Origin: Voacanga thouarsii
Taxonomy: Eukaryota > Streptophyta > Magnoliopsida > Gentianales > Apocynaceae
DNA: 64,000 nt
NCBI GenBank assembly: GCA_026120185.1
Contig: JANUWF010002021.1
Location: 743,001 to 807,000, forward strand
Direction: 5' to 3'
The position numbers and the translations under genes were made by a program. Below are positions 24,122-35,484 of the stretch, piece by piece. The notes beneath the pieces are model-generated. The model was not told where the DNA came from. It did not search any database and was given only the letters and a program-made list of their open reading frames with translations. How positions within the stretch are numbered: position 1 is the first letter of the stretch; each line of letters opens with the position of its first letter.

Positions 24122-25968
24122 TGATGTGTATGAATTTGGGTATACAAAATCATATAAAATTAAGCACATTCCTAATCAAGTTTAAATTAAAAAATTAACC
24201 CCAAATTACACATATGAGCAAGCATACTCATCATTAAGCATAGCATACGGTTTAAAATGAGTGTCGATCCTCAAGGAACAAGTATGCCTTAATCACTTTT
24301 CTTTTATTGTTTAACCGACTTAATAAAGTGAAAAAGAATAAAAAGGAAAAGAAAAGAAAAGAAAAGAAAAGAAAAGAATATATACATGTCAATGATGGAG
24401 AATTATGTAACTCAAACTATTATTTTGGCAAACATGACCTTAAAGTACTCAATCATTATCATAACTAATCATTATCTTGGCATCATGAAGGATTAAGATA
24501 GATTCTCTTCTTTTCCAATCCATGAAATCACTATCTTCTAGACAAATTAGCATCAGATATCCTGTCTCAACTAATTCACCCAAAAGATGCATTAAACATA
24601 ATCCTTGATTATATTTCCATATCTTGGCAAATTTAAAACATGAAATTAACCAATGAATCCATATCTTAGCAGACATCAATTGACCTTTAATTATCTAGTT
24701 CTTCGCAATTAACCCCTTTTCCAAGCAAGTTAATAGACAACAAATATGAAATTAATGAATTGAGACCACCATCAACCTCTTTTCCAAGCAAGTCAATAGA
24801 AAGAAGCAACAAATTAATCTCGTAACCAGTATAAGTAATTAAATATCAAGAATAATAATCAATTAATCAAAAGATCAAAGTAACTCTAAAAATCATGATT
24901 ACCTAAAAGAATGTCAAATTACAATAAAATAATTAATACATCATTGTTCAAGAAAAGAAAACAAAGGAAGGAGATAAATACTCATAGACAAGCCTTTCAA
25001 TTTCCAATGAAAACTCCTCCAAGAATTATTTCTCTCGAGAAAATATTGGTGATGCATTCTAAAATATATCTATGTCTCTACATTGTGCACACCCTTTTCT
25101 AAGGTAAATTGGCTTTTATTTATAGGCTTACAAAGTTCCTAAAAGAATCCTAAGTAACGAAGAAGTAATTTCTTAAAAATCCAAAACAAAAAAAGATTAG
25201 TAAAATCTAAATAAAAATCTAAATGAACACTAAGGGTCCACCGCCTTAATTGAGGATTTGAAAACAATTGGAATTTTGATTTTATCTTCTTGCACTGAAG
25301 ACATATTCTCGTTGATTTGCTGAAATTGGCTTCAGTTGACTTCAATTTTAATTTGCATCGGCTCAATTAAGTCGCACACCTTCTGCTGAGCTAACAAAAT
25401 CGAATCCATCTTCTTCCTTTGCATCGGCTTAATTGAGCCGCAACCCGAGCCACGAAACTTGCTTCTTTTCTTCTTGAGCGCCGCACAACCAAGTCCACCG
25501 ACACCAATTTCTCCTTTCTTTGTTACTTTTCTTCTTGGCCGTTTTTGTTGACTTTTATTGTTGCTTTTGTCCTTTGCTTAGCCGAATTCACTTGAGAATT
25601 GAGAATTCCCTTTTTCTTCTTTTCCGTGTTGTTCTTGGTTGAAGCCGTGACCGAGCCGTCCGAGCCATGACTTCTATTTCCTTTTCCTTTCCAAGCTCCA
25701 ATTGCAATTGCTTCCTAAGTTCCTTTAATTTCTCTACTATGCCAGTGTAAGACCGGCACCAGGTCTACATTCTTGGCCTAGTGCTAGGCCTGTGCTGGAA
25801 AATTACACAATTAGCTCAAAATTTCACCTATTTTTGTATAAAATTACAAAAAAATATTTTTATAAGGGAGATATTAAATAGGAAGGACTATGACTAGTTA
25901 CGGTATTAAAAGTGTCTCAAATTAACCTCAAATAACTAGGAGAATAATGATGATTTTTACCCCTTTCA
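24122..25968 (-). repeat. 5' LTR of Athila-2
   Basis: 1,847 bp. On the minus strand it runs from TGAAAGGGG (25968) to ACACATCA (24122). Its U3 contains a GC-rich patch near 25742-25800 with the words ACCGGCACCAGG and GTGCTAGG, comparable in kind to the array in Athila-1. A GAAAA-type pentamer repeat (AAAGA units) lies near 24340-24378. Confidence 0.88.
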
Positions 25969-27925
25969 AATGCCCAAGCCAAAATAGAAAGATATGAGAT
26001 CTCGAAGCAACTCTTCCGTTGCAAAATGGTCGAGGGTGCTTCTGTGGCCATTCATGGGTTAAAAATGATGGGCTTGATTGAGAAGCTTGGGTCTCTTGGG
26101 TTCGTGATAGACCATGAATTAAGTATTGACTTAATTTTACAATCTTTGTCGAATAGTTTTTCACAATTTATGATCAACTATTAGATGAACAAGATTGAGT
26201 TTACCATTCATGAGTTGATCAATCTTCTCAAGACTGTAGAGTCCTCTATAAAGAAGGATTCCAATACAATCTTGATGGTAGAATCTTCTTCTTCCAAGAA
26301 GAAAGTTCCAAGGAAGAAGAAGAAGGCTCCCACTAAGCCCAAAGTGGTGTGAAAAAGAATAATGCAGCCACCAAAGGCCCATATCATCACTGTGGCAAAA
26401 TGGGCCACTGAAGGCGCAACTACAGAGCCTACTTAGAGACCGTCATGGAAAAGAAACAAAAAGAGAACCTTGCGGGCACTTTTACTTCTACTCCTGGTAT
26501 GCTTATGATTCAGATAAATACTGCCTTTAGAAATGAGCTATGGGTATTGGATACTGGATGTAGATCTCCTTTGTGCAATAACTTGCAGGGACTAAATGGC
26601 AGTAGGAGGCTAGAGAAAGGTGACAAGGACGTGTGTACTGCAAATGGAGCAAAGGTTGTTGCACTTGCTGTGGGGACATACAAGCTGAACCTGCCTTCAA
26701 GATTAGTTTTAAAACTGCAAAACTGTTATTTTGTACCAGTTTTAATGAAAAATATTATCCCAATTATGTGCTTAGACTTTGTGTGGATTTCATTTGATAT
26801 TTAAGAATAAATGTTGTTCTTTTTCATTGAATGATATTCATTAGTGAAACTTTGGTTAATGGTTTATATGTTCTAGACATGGATAATCCAATTCCTAATA
26901 TAAACAATAAAAAACCAAAGATTGATAATCTAAATACCACTTACTTATGGAATTGCCGTTTAGGCTGTGTAAACAAGAATCATGTGTCTAAGTTACACAG
27001 GCTTGGTGACTTAGGGTCATTTGATTGTGAATCATTTGGCACTTGCAAGTCTTGTTTACTAGGTAAAATGGCTGAAAACCCTTTTTTTTTGGAAAATGAA
27101 AAAGGGCCAAAGAGTTATTAGAACTCATACATTCTGATATATGTGGCCTAATATCTATACAAATAAGAGGAGGTTATAACTATTTGATAATTTTTATCAA
27201 CGATTTTTCACGATATGGATATTTATTTTTAATGAAATATAAATCTGAAGATTTTGAAAAGTTCAAAGACTTCAAGAATAAAGTAAAGAAACAACTTGGC
27301 AAAAGTATTAAGACTCTAAGATTAGATTGAGGAGGTGAATACTTAAACCAAAAGTTTCAGGGTTATCTTAGAGATAATGTGATATTATCTCAATGTACTC
27401 CACCACATACATCTCAACATAACGGTGTATCTGAGAGAAGGAATTAAACCCTTATAGACCTGGTACGAACCATGATGGTCTTTGCACACTGGCCAAAATT
27501 ATTTTGGGGGTACGCACTAGTGACTTCGGTTTATATTCTAAATAGAGTTCAATAAAAAATGGTTGATACACCCCATTTAAGATGTTCTTTGGCAAAAAAC
27601 CAAAGTTATCTCACTTGAGCCTTTGTCAAAAGGCCACAGTCAGACAAACTTGATAGTAAATCTAACAAGTGTTTTGTAGGTTATTCGAAAGAATATTTTG
27701 GGTATTACAACTATCTCTACTTCAAAAACAAAGCATTTGTTTTGAAGCATACCGTCTTCTTAGAGAATGAGCATATGCTCAAAAAGGATAGTGGAAGTAA
27801 AATTAAATTTAGTGAAGTTAAAAAAGAATAAACAAACAAGGATCAATCGTTTGATCCCACATCTATTGAGAGAATAGATGAATTTGCTATTACACAAGAT
27901 CATCATAGGTCGAGTAGGATACATG
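25969..27925 (+). pseudogene. pol: Ty1/copia gag-protease-integrase fragment, forward strand
   Basis: Remnant of a copia polyprotein starting in mid gag (AQAKIERYEISKQLF) and cut on the left by Athila-2. In order it holds the gag C-terminal part (DHELSIDLILQSL), a decayed zinc knuckle near 26385 (HHCGKMGH; first and last Cys lost), protease with DTG at 26550-26558, and a GAG-pre-integrase domain (26935-27070, CKSCLLGK). The integrase core runs from about 27120 (HSDICG) through FINDFSRY, GGEYL, TPPHTSQHNGVSERRN to about 27900. It stops just before reverse transcriptase, at RSSRI. Many stops and frameshifts interrupt it. In FINDFSRY an Asp common in this motif is Asn. Relatives of this copy occur in antisense immediately to the right. 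Confidence 0.9.
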
Positions 27926-28704
27926 TGGCAGCAACTATTACTCCATTTGCAGCACGTAGGTCCATATCACATTTCTCTAGCTTCCCACTACTATTTAGTC
28001 TTTGCAAATTATTGCACAAATGAGATCTACATCTAGTATCCAATACTTATATCTCATTATTAAAGGCAATATTGATCTCAATCATAAACATACCGGTAGT
28101 AGAAATAGAGGTTCTTACAAGCTTCTTCTTCTCTTTTTTTTTTTTTTTTTTCTTTACAGTCTCCAGGTAGTTTTTGCAACTGTGCCTCCAATAGCCCAAT
28201 TTTCCACAATAGTGGCATGGGCTTGGTTGGATTCTTTTTCTTCTTCTTAGAAACATTTTTCTTCTTAGAAGAAGAATTAAGCAACAAGATTACATTGTTT
28301 TCTTTCTTCATAGGATACTCCGCAGTCTTGAGAAGATTGATCAACTTAGGTATAGTGGTTTCAATGTTATTCATCTGGTAGTTCAACACAAATTGTGAAA
28401 AACTAGCTGGCAAAGATTGAAGAATTAAGTTTATACTTAATTGAAGATCCATTATAAATCCAAATTATCCAAGCTTCTAAATAAATCCCAGCATTTTATG
28501 TCCATGAGTGGCCACAAAAGTGCTTTCTACTATCTTAGAATGAATTAATTTCTTAGAGATCTCATATCTCTCTATCATAGTTTACTTACCAAAAAGCTCT
28601 CTTAGATATAAGATAATAGTATCAGCATCCATATGCTCATACTGTTTTTGAAGCTTAGTGATCATTGATGCCAGCATGATACAAGATGCTATGTTACTGT
28701 CCTT
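27926..28704 (-). pseudogene. gag: Copia-B gag C-terminal part, zinc knuckle and start of protease
   Basis: Read from right to left this continues the gag of Copia-B. It runs IASCIMLASMITKLQKQYE, then ERYEISKKLI, ATHGHKMLG and MDLQLSINLILQSLPASF (28400-28452). Next come a Lys-rich stretch and a nearly intact zinc knuckle CHYCGKLGYWRHSC (about 28190-28230; His replaced by Tyr). The last part is the protease region VLDTRCRSHLCNN near 28030-27990, in which DTG has become DTR. It ends near 27926 against the forward copia fragment. Stops and a poly-T run (poly-Lys codons, 28133-28151) are present. The two copia fragments are clearly related to each other. Confidence 0.85.
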
Positions 28705-28709
28705 ATTAG

Positions 28710-30445
28710 TGTTGTGTCATAGAGGCAATCACTTGTACTTTTCATATGACACATTTATTTTATAATACAAGGCATTGTTTATCTTTCAGTTTGTTTTCTT
28801 CACTTTCATGTAAATTAACTGTTATACTAGAAACTCCCTAGTATAACATTATGTTTAGGAGATCATGATGTGAGATTCCAACTACACTGTATGAGGTTAG
28901 TACTTAAATAATCCCTAGTCATAATATAAATGAGATAGGACATCATTAATGTATTAAAAACTAGCACGTGTTAGACTTCCTGATCTGAACAGGCAGTGAT
29001 TCTCACATTCATAAGTATTGTGATACTTAAAGTTAACACATGGATACTTATTAATAGAACAAGTACATTGAATGACCTAGTTATGAGATAATCACATGGA
29101 TAACTACATTGTGTCAGTGATAGAATCTCGTTATATCGAACGTGCAAGTATTCTTAGACTAGAGTTCTACAAGGTACTTTATTTGTTGGGCATTGTACTT
29201 TGATTCCAATCTCTAGAGCCAAATCGAGGGCTGCCTATAAGATAGATATTAGGTACAAGGTGAGATAAACGTAAGTAGTTGAGATGGTAAATAAAGGATT
29301 GACCACTACTAATAGTAAGGGTAAATATCTCACGGCCACTCATTAGAATTACTACTCGTGAAATCCTTGACCAAGGTGATTGTGTATTGGAAAATAGTTC
29401 CAATTGATACACATGTAGAGTAGTAAATTCCTGGTACAAGTACTAATATATTCGGACTAGAATTAATATTTATTCTGGAAGGAGTTGGCTCTAATTTTGT
29501 ACTCCAAACTCAATGAGATATTGTATGGTGAAAGGAGTTAATTGCACTGTTGTTTATTATTGAAGGGTTCATATCAAGCCACTTGACTTCCTGGAATCTT
29601 GGGTGGTCATGATGTGTTGTTAAATACCTCTCATGACCTACTGAGTATGTGTTTATTAATTAATGAATTAATAAACCAATCATATTTATAATTAAATAGG
29701 TTAATTCTAAATTGTTATGGATTATTAATTCCAATAACGTTTGAATTAATTCATATTCGCTACCAATAGATTGGGAAACCTAATAGGTCACACATAATAG
29801 AGGATAAGTACTCAAGTTGTTATTTGATAACAATGTGGGGTTAATTGTGAGAAGAAAAAGTCTCTATGGTCAAATTATAATTAGTTATAATTTTGGATCA
29901 AATTGTGATTGCTAAAACTTATGGTTTCCAATTGAAAATTTGTGAATTCTAATTTAATTAGAATTCACAGAATCATGTACTCTGCGTTTTTCACTCCGAA
30001 TAGAATGTCATCTTCATTCTTTTTCAAAGACACGGAGGGATTTTTTCTTTTTTTTGGTGGTTATCAAAATACACGACCTTCTTCCTCACTAGTTTTTCTT
30101 CTGTTCTTAGAAATCAAACCCTAGCTGCCTTGTTTTCTACTAGCACAGAAAACATTCGGTGTCTTAAGTAATCATTCTTGTGTGGATTACTGTTATAGTC
30201 AGCCTTACGTTGAGATTCAAAAGGCTAGATAAACTGTTCATCATCTGGTTGCTGTTTGATCAAGAGGTTTGCTAGATCACGCCTTGAGACACGAAGATAA
30301 TTTTTTAGCGACAGAGACATTGTAAAGGTATTTTTCATTCACTTCTTCTCTTCTGTTTATCACACATATGCGAATCATTGGGATGGTATCTTGTCTATTT
30401 ATCTTCCAATGTGCTATCTGATTTGTATGGGATACCTTCAGCCCT
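28710..30445 (+). mobile_element. Copia LTR, probably solo, inside Copia-B gag
   Basis: Starts TGTTGTGTCATAG at 28710 and is homologous over its length to the split LTR of Copia-B (56195 to 55623 and 41623 to 40505, inverted). For example, it shares AACTAGGTCAT, AAGTCTAACACGT and the AT-rich middle. Flanks ATTAG (28705-28709) and TTTAG (30446-30450) are a plausible 5-bp target duplication with one mismatch. The 3' end is not a clean CA, so the right boundary is approximate. The short ORFs in it are not coding. Confidence 0.7.
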
Positions 30446-31075
30446 TTTAGTGTAACACCCCATATTTCAATAACGTAGTGAGCCTTAATTTTGTGGGATG
30501 TCGCCTCATCTGATTGCTCAAACAAGAGGTCTTTATAACAAACTATACTCAAAAGGTAGTGGAAAATATTTTTTTTTCCAACATAGAAAAGTACAAGAAT
30601 TTGGCTTCTAATACAAACAATCGCGAATACAACAGGTCCAAGCTGTAACATGAGCCTCTGGGAGTCCACCGCACTTCTGATGTACCTCTAATCTTGAATT
30701 TTTCAAGGAAAATAACACGCGTTTGAGTGAAAATCAATCAATGAGTCACGTGTGTGCTAGTGCTTTAGTAAAGGGACAAAATACATAAAACCCTTGTAGG
30801 GAAAACATTTCATTTGTTCACTGGAAATAATTCTAAAATTCTCAAAAAAGGAGTTTATTCAGAACTCAATTATTTTTGGAAAACTTCATTTCAGATTTCA
30901 AATCATTGCCCCAGTTTTCAAATCACAGGTATTCCTTGAACTGAAGGTGAGCCAACATGCAAAGCTCTCAAGGCTTCACCTTCAGCACCACATATCATTG
31001 TGCTTAGATTGCAGCCAACAGCACTCAACCATGCGTCACCGAATAAGTAAGTACACTGCAGTGTACTACTAAGGA

Positions 31076-31300
31076 TCAAGTTAGTGCATACGCCAGGTAT
31101 TCAAGTTAGTGCTTAAACCAGGAATTCAAGTTAGTGCATATGCTAGGAATTCAAGTTAGTGCTTACTCCAGGTATTCAAGTTAGTGCATACTCCAGGAAT
31201 TCAAGTTAGTGCTTATACCAGGTATTCAAGTTAGTGCTTACACCAGGAATTCAGGTTAGTGCTTACACCAGGAATTCAAGTTAGTGCATACGCTAGGTAT
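31076..31300 (+). repeat. 25-bp minisatellite, nine copies
   Basis: Nine head-to-tail units of exactly 25 bp beginning TCAAGTTAGTGC. They vary at only a few positions (CATA or CTTA, GTAT or GAAT). The matching places in copy D (about 6670-6720) and in the chromovirus LTR (about 54635-54690) have no array, so it expanded after this LTR was inserted. Confidence 0.95.
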
Positions 31301-32361
31301 TCAAGAAAAAAGCTAGTACCTGAGCATATCAAGAAACCATTTTCCATATCTAGAAAACCTTTTTTGGGGCAAAACATTATTTTCCAGAATTTGATCCCAC
31401 TGACTCGCAAGTCAGTTAATAATTTTCAAAGGCTCCGTACAGCCAATTAATTTATTCCATAGGCACATCAGGCCAATAAAACAATTTCTGGGATCAAAAT
31501 GTTATTTTCCAAAGTCAATCTCATATCGAGAGATCATTGTGCAAAACCATGTCAAAATAGGGTAAAGAGTTCTTTTCTCACATCAAAATAAGTTTCCAAA
31601 GAGTATTCGGGTCTTTTCCCCATACTCAATCACAAAAGTCATTTCCAAGGGTATTTTGGTCATTTTACTCATACCTGATTCCAAAAATACTTTTTGAGGG
31701 TATTCAAGTCATTTTACCCTTACTCGATTTTAAAAATGTTCACAAAAGTTCCAAATAGGATATTTTGGTCATTTACTGAATACTCGAGTTCCAAAGGTTT
31801 TCATAAAACATTCTAATAAGGACATTTGGATCAATTTCTAAATACCCAATTCCAAAAGGAACTCATTACAAGAAATCCAGAATTCTAATCCTAAAAGAGG
31901 ATTAAATTCAAAGTTTCCAAACATATTTCCATAAAATGTTCTAATAAGAGCATTCGAGTCAATTTATAGATACACGATTCTAAAATTTACCATTTTTTGA
32001 AAATTTCAAATATTTAATCCAAAAGGACTAAATTTACAAAATTCGTGCTTTAATCATCTAGTAAGGTTTCCAAGCAAATTATGATGTTCAATCGATCCCA
32101 AAATGGCATAAAATAATTCTTGCTCGGATAAACCTTAAACATATGCAGGGATTTCCAAAATGGTATAAAACATAGCATTTCATGGAAAAGTGAAGCACAC
32201 TAGCTTTCAAAAGGTTTTAGAAATCAAAGGGACTCACCTCGTACCCTGAATAAACTTTTTCGTTCACGGTCGTTCGATCACCGTTTCTACCATTTTCACC
32301 ATTCCGTTGGCTATTTACCAATAAACCTACACCAAATATCATTTTTAGGTTAAATCGTGTT

Positions 32362-32458
32362 TGGCCGACGTCTAGCCAACGTGCCCGACATTTAGCCGAC
32401 GTTCTACCGACGTTTAGCAGACATTAGCCGTCGGGGCCGAATGTAAGCCGATGGTTAA
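32362..32458 (+). repeat. RCCGAC-rich degenerate tandem array in solo LTR
   Basis: Repeats of about 15-20 bp built on GCCGACGT and TTTAGCCGAC. Strict RCCGAC words lie at 32364-32369, 32395-32400 and 32406-32411. It is the counterpart of the array at 5851-5967 in copy D, in the opposite orientation as expected for an inverted LTR. Confidence 0.75.
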
Positions 32459-34343
32459 AGGAAATGCTTAATTTTTGTTTGCATCGTTTTTTAGTCGTTT
32501 GACCAATTCTTTCGTTTTCATTTTTCCACAACCTTTCTCCCTTCATATACAAATGATTCACTTCATAATTTCTGTTAATTTCATCCAAAATCACACAATT
32601 AATCATCCTTAAATTCATCTATTTTCGGACTACTTTTCTGAAATTTCAGTAATTTGACACATCATTTTGTTTTGCACATAACCTTCAATCCACAACTCCA
32701 ATTTGGCTCTATGATAAACCAAATCGACCGTAAGACTCTTAACTTTAATTCTGTATAGGTCTTATTCATAGTTCTAGTTCCTGTATCACGCTACTAGGCA
32801 AAAATAGCACAAGTAAACCTACTATTCATGCTTTCTTTTATTTTCATTTAGCTTTTAACACCTTGGAACCATTAATTCACTTAATTTTCCTTCAAATCAT
32901 CTTTAATTCTATGTTTTCCAGATTCCAATGGTTCTCAAGAGTCACACTTATTCAACATAAATTCACTTCTTCACAACAAAAGCTAGTATAATTCATTATT
33001 CCAACCAAGTAACTTCCATTTTTATTCTACTTTGGTCATTATCTCATCAACTAAAAGCAATCCTTCAAACTACCATAAATATTCAGTTCTTCCTTATACA
33101 AAACAATATCTGTAAGACTTCTAGGCAGCCAATATACATAGAACACATAGGTATACACATGGTTCACACACAAAGTTTACAAACCTTAGCTTTAATCCAA
33201 AATCAAGACATGAAAATCATGTTTTCAAGTTAAAATTGATATCATAATGATCACCACAATGAAATCTACAACTTTAATTCTTGAAGCATAGGATTTTACC
33301 TTGTGTTTGAGGCTATTTGAAGTGATTTTTCTCCAAGAACACCAACAACACACACACTTCTTTCTTTCTCTCTCCTTTTTCCTTTTTCTCCCTATTTTTC
33401 TCCAACTTTTCTTTCTTTTGTTTTTCCTTCTTCAAGGCTGCCTGAAATTCTGGCTGGTATAACAGCCTCCTCACCGCCATTGCTCATCAAATTTGAGCCA
33501 AGAAATTTTTAATTCAATTGCTTGTTTGGTGAATTTTATGTAGGAGTGTTCCAATCACAATTTTACACACCAACCACTTTTTCTCTTGACAAAAATTCCC
33601 TTATTTCTTCTTGCACGACCAACGAAATTCCTGGCCAATTTCTAGCCATTCATTCATCTTCTCTAGGTCTAAACGTTAGCCAATCACAATATCCAAGGCC
33701 TAAATTAAATGGCCCACAAAATGATGTGCTCCAATCACAAAATTACACATCATTCTTTATTTATTTTTGAAATCCTTTAATTTCAAGTGTCTTGCATGAA
33801 CTCTTCATGCACCATCTCTTAAATTGATACATGTCCATGGGTTACTACTCACAAAATGCCACACGGACCATTTTTAACCACAATTTCTTATTTTCTTCAG
33901 AAATGACCAAAATCGGGTCTGTGACAGATTTCACCATTCAACTCCAAAAATTCCACTGAATCCATTGGTAACACTTAAATTCTTCAATTCCATTTCTATT
34001 TGATCAAATTTATGGTCAAAGTCGAGGGCGCAGTCAAAATGACGAAATTGCCCCTAGTGACTCGGGATAGCTAAATTCACACCAAAACGTGTGTTTCATC
34101 GCACTGTTCAATTTCTCTTCTTAGCGTACCCTCAAATTTTTACTTTATTAATAATAGTAGCCTTCCGAAGATTTAGGATACGGGTAGAACAAATCCAATA
34201 ATTACATCTAGGTCCCGAACAAATATTATCATATCAAAATATTCGTCTCATTACACCGATCAACTTTTGTTCTGGCTATTAATATAATTCTCACCCTATT
34301 ACAAATAGTAGCTAGTCAAAGATAAAAAGGTAGGGGTATTACA

Positions 34344-34539
34344 CTTAGTACTTCTTGTCGACTTCATAATTTTCTGCAAGAGCATCATTAGCTAGAGGTG
34401 ATGGAACAGGAACATCTAATACGTAGAGAAACTTTTCCAATTTGAGAACCATGCTTAAATTTCTATGCCAATCTAAGAAGTTGGATTCATTAAGCTTGTT
34501 TGTTTCCAAAACGCTACATAATTACAAATTTGTTGCCAT
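34344..34539 (-). pseudogene. gag: Copia-B gag N-terminal part
   Basis: On the minus strand the ATG at 34539-34537 opens a copia gag. A stop follows after five codons, then the diagnostic LNESNFLDWHRNL, FLYVLDVPVPSPLAND and AENYEVDKKY. It ends at the insertion junction at 34344; the next residues of gag (KDSNIASCIM) lie at 28704 and below. The gag was therefore split by the block 28710-34343. Its leader lies to the right, interrupted by an Athila-type LTR and a Helitron. Confidence 0.88.
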
Positions 34540-34973
34540 GATGCAACTGACCTAGATATAAGATAAGAGATATTAGACTATGTATCATATATGATGCATT
34601 TAATTAAGTCTTTGATTAAATGCGTACTAATTTTACTATTTTACTCAAATCAATAGCCCCCACTATTGATTTGGGAAAGCCTGCTGGAAGCTTTCCTAGT
34701 GGACCGGTATCCAAATTCCTTAAGAATGATCTTGAGTGGCAATAAACTATCCTTAAGTTCAATGGTAGGTATCCAATACCAACTACATCAAATGCAACTA
34801 CAAATTATTGGATGATTAACATCTTTTAATCTTAAAACATTAAAATTATGAATGAGAGTGCTAACAAACCTAATTTTGAAAAAGAACTCTCGTTCTTACT
34901 ATATTAGTGGAAGGCATTAGATTTATATTGTTTGAGGGATCTAATTATGATGAGGTCTTATCATATGCATATT
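34540..34973 (-). other. Copia-B leader, part next to gag
   Basis: Non-coding sequence directly upstream of the gag start on the minus strand. It continues at 36547 after the Athila-type LTR insertion. No ORF, promoter or repeat of note was seen. Confidence 0.55.
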
Positions 34974-35164
34974 TGTTGGTATTTGTGTGCTTTAATTGTA
35001 GTAAATCCTTATACAAATTACTACTCACCTGATCCTTTTTATCTTGTTTTGTATGAAATAAAGACAATGCCACATGAAGGTGAATAAAGATAAAAAGGAA
35101 GAAAATAGAAGAAGTGACGAGATAAAGAAGAGAAGATTATAGAGTGCATTTCTTATTTTCCAGA

Positions 35165-35412
35165 ATAAAGGTGGCTAAGGGAACTTAAACTTCCCTAGGC
35201 CGCCTATTGCTCATGTGTGTTGTAAACAGTGGCCTAGTGAAGTAAGAATACCCTAGGATGCTTGGTGTTTTATATTTGTATGCATGTGTAATAAGCTAGT
35301 AGCCTAAGGAGAATAACTTCCCTAGGCCACCTACCTCATTTCCTTGGCACACCAGGCCACGTTGGTTCTGGAAAACCTAGCGGCCCAAGGACGTTTCCCT
35401 GGGCTGGCCACA
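35165..35412 (+). repeat. Four GC-rich hairpin units in U3 of Athila-type LTR
   Basis: Units near 35169, 35229, 35290 and 35380 each pair a left arm like GTGGCCTAAGGGAA with a right arm like TTCCCTAGGCCAC, separated by a short loop. The arms differ between units yet pairing is largely kept. Confidence 0.7.
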
Positions 35413-35475
35413 TGCGTAGAAATGCGCATTTTCGAATTGTTTTGCATTTTTTTCTTTTTTGTTTTCCATTGTACA

Positions 35476-35484
35476 CTATAAATA
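35476..35484 (+). promoter_or_regulatory. TATA box candidate of Athila-type LTR
   Basis: CTATAAATA lies just after the hairpin array and about 100 bp before a purine-rich leader, a typical position for the LTR core promoter. Confidence 0.6.

Larger units (their letters stand above)
20738..25968 (-). mobile_element. Athila-2: Athila-like element with no coding region left
   Basis: A minus-strand element whose 5' LTR is at the right (24122-25968). It is followed leftwards by a tRNA-Asp-type primer-binding site, 2.6 kb of non-coding internal sequence and a partial 3' LTR (20738-21527). The rest of the 3' LTR should lie left of copy D, outside the window. Neither gag nor the second ORF of Athila-1 is recognisable. 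It interrupts the forward copia fragment that starts at 25969. Confidence 0.87.
30451..34343 (-). mobile_element. Tekay-like solo LTR, family 2
   Basis: 3,893 bp. On the minus strand it runs from TGTAATACCCC (34343) to GGGGTGTTACA (30451). It is flanked by TTTAG (30446-30450) and CTTAG (34344-34348). It is collinear with copy D and with the 3' LTR of the chromovirus at 47839-55622. There is no internal domain, so it is a solo LTR formed by recombination between two LTRs. It contains a private 25-bp minisatellite and an RCCGAC-rich array, listed separately. Confidence 0.88.

Noticed and set aside
31076..31300. CRISPR-like array
   Set aside because: Units are contiguous 25-bp repeats without unique spacers, in a plant retrotransposon LTR; it is a minisatellite.
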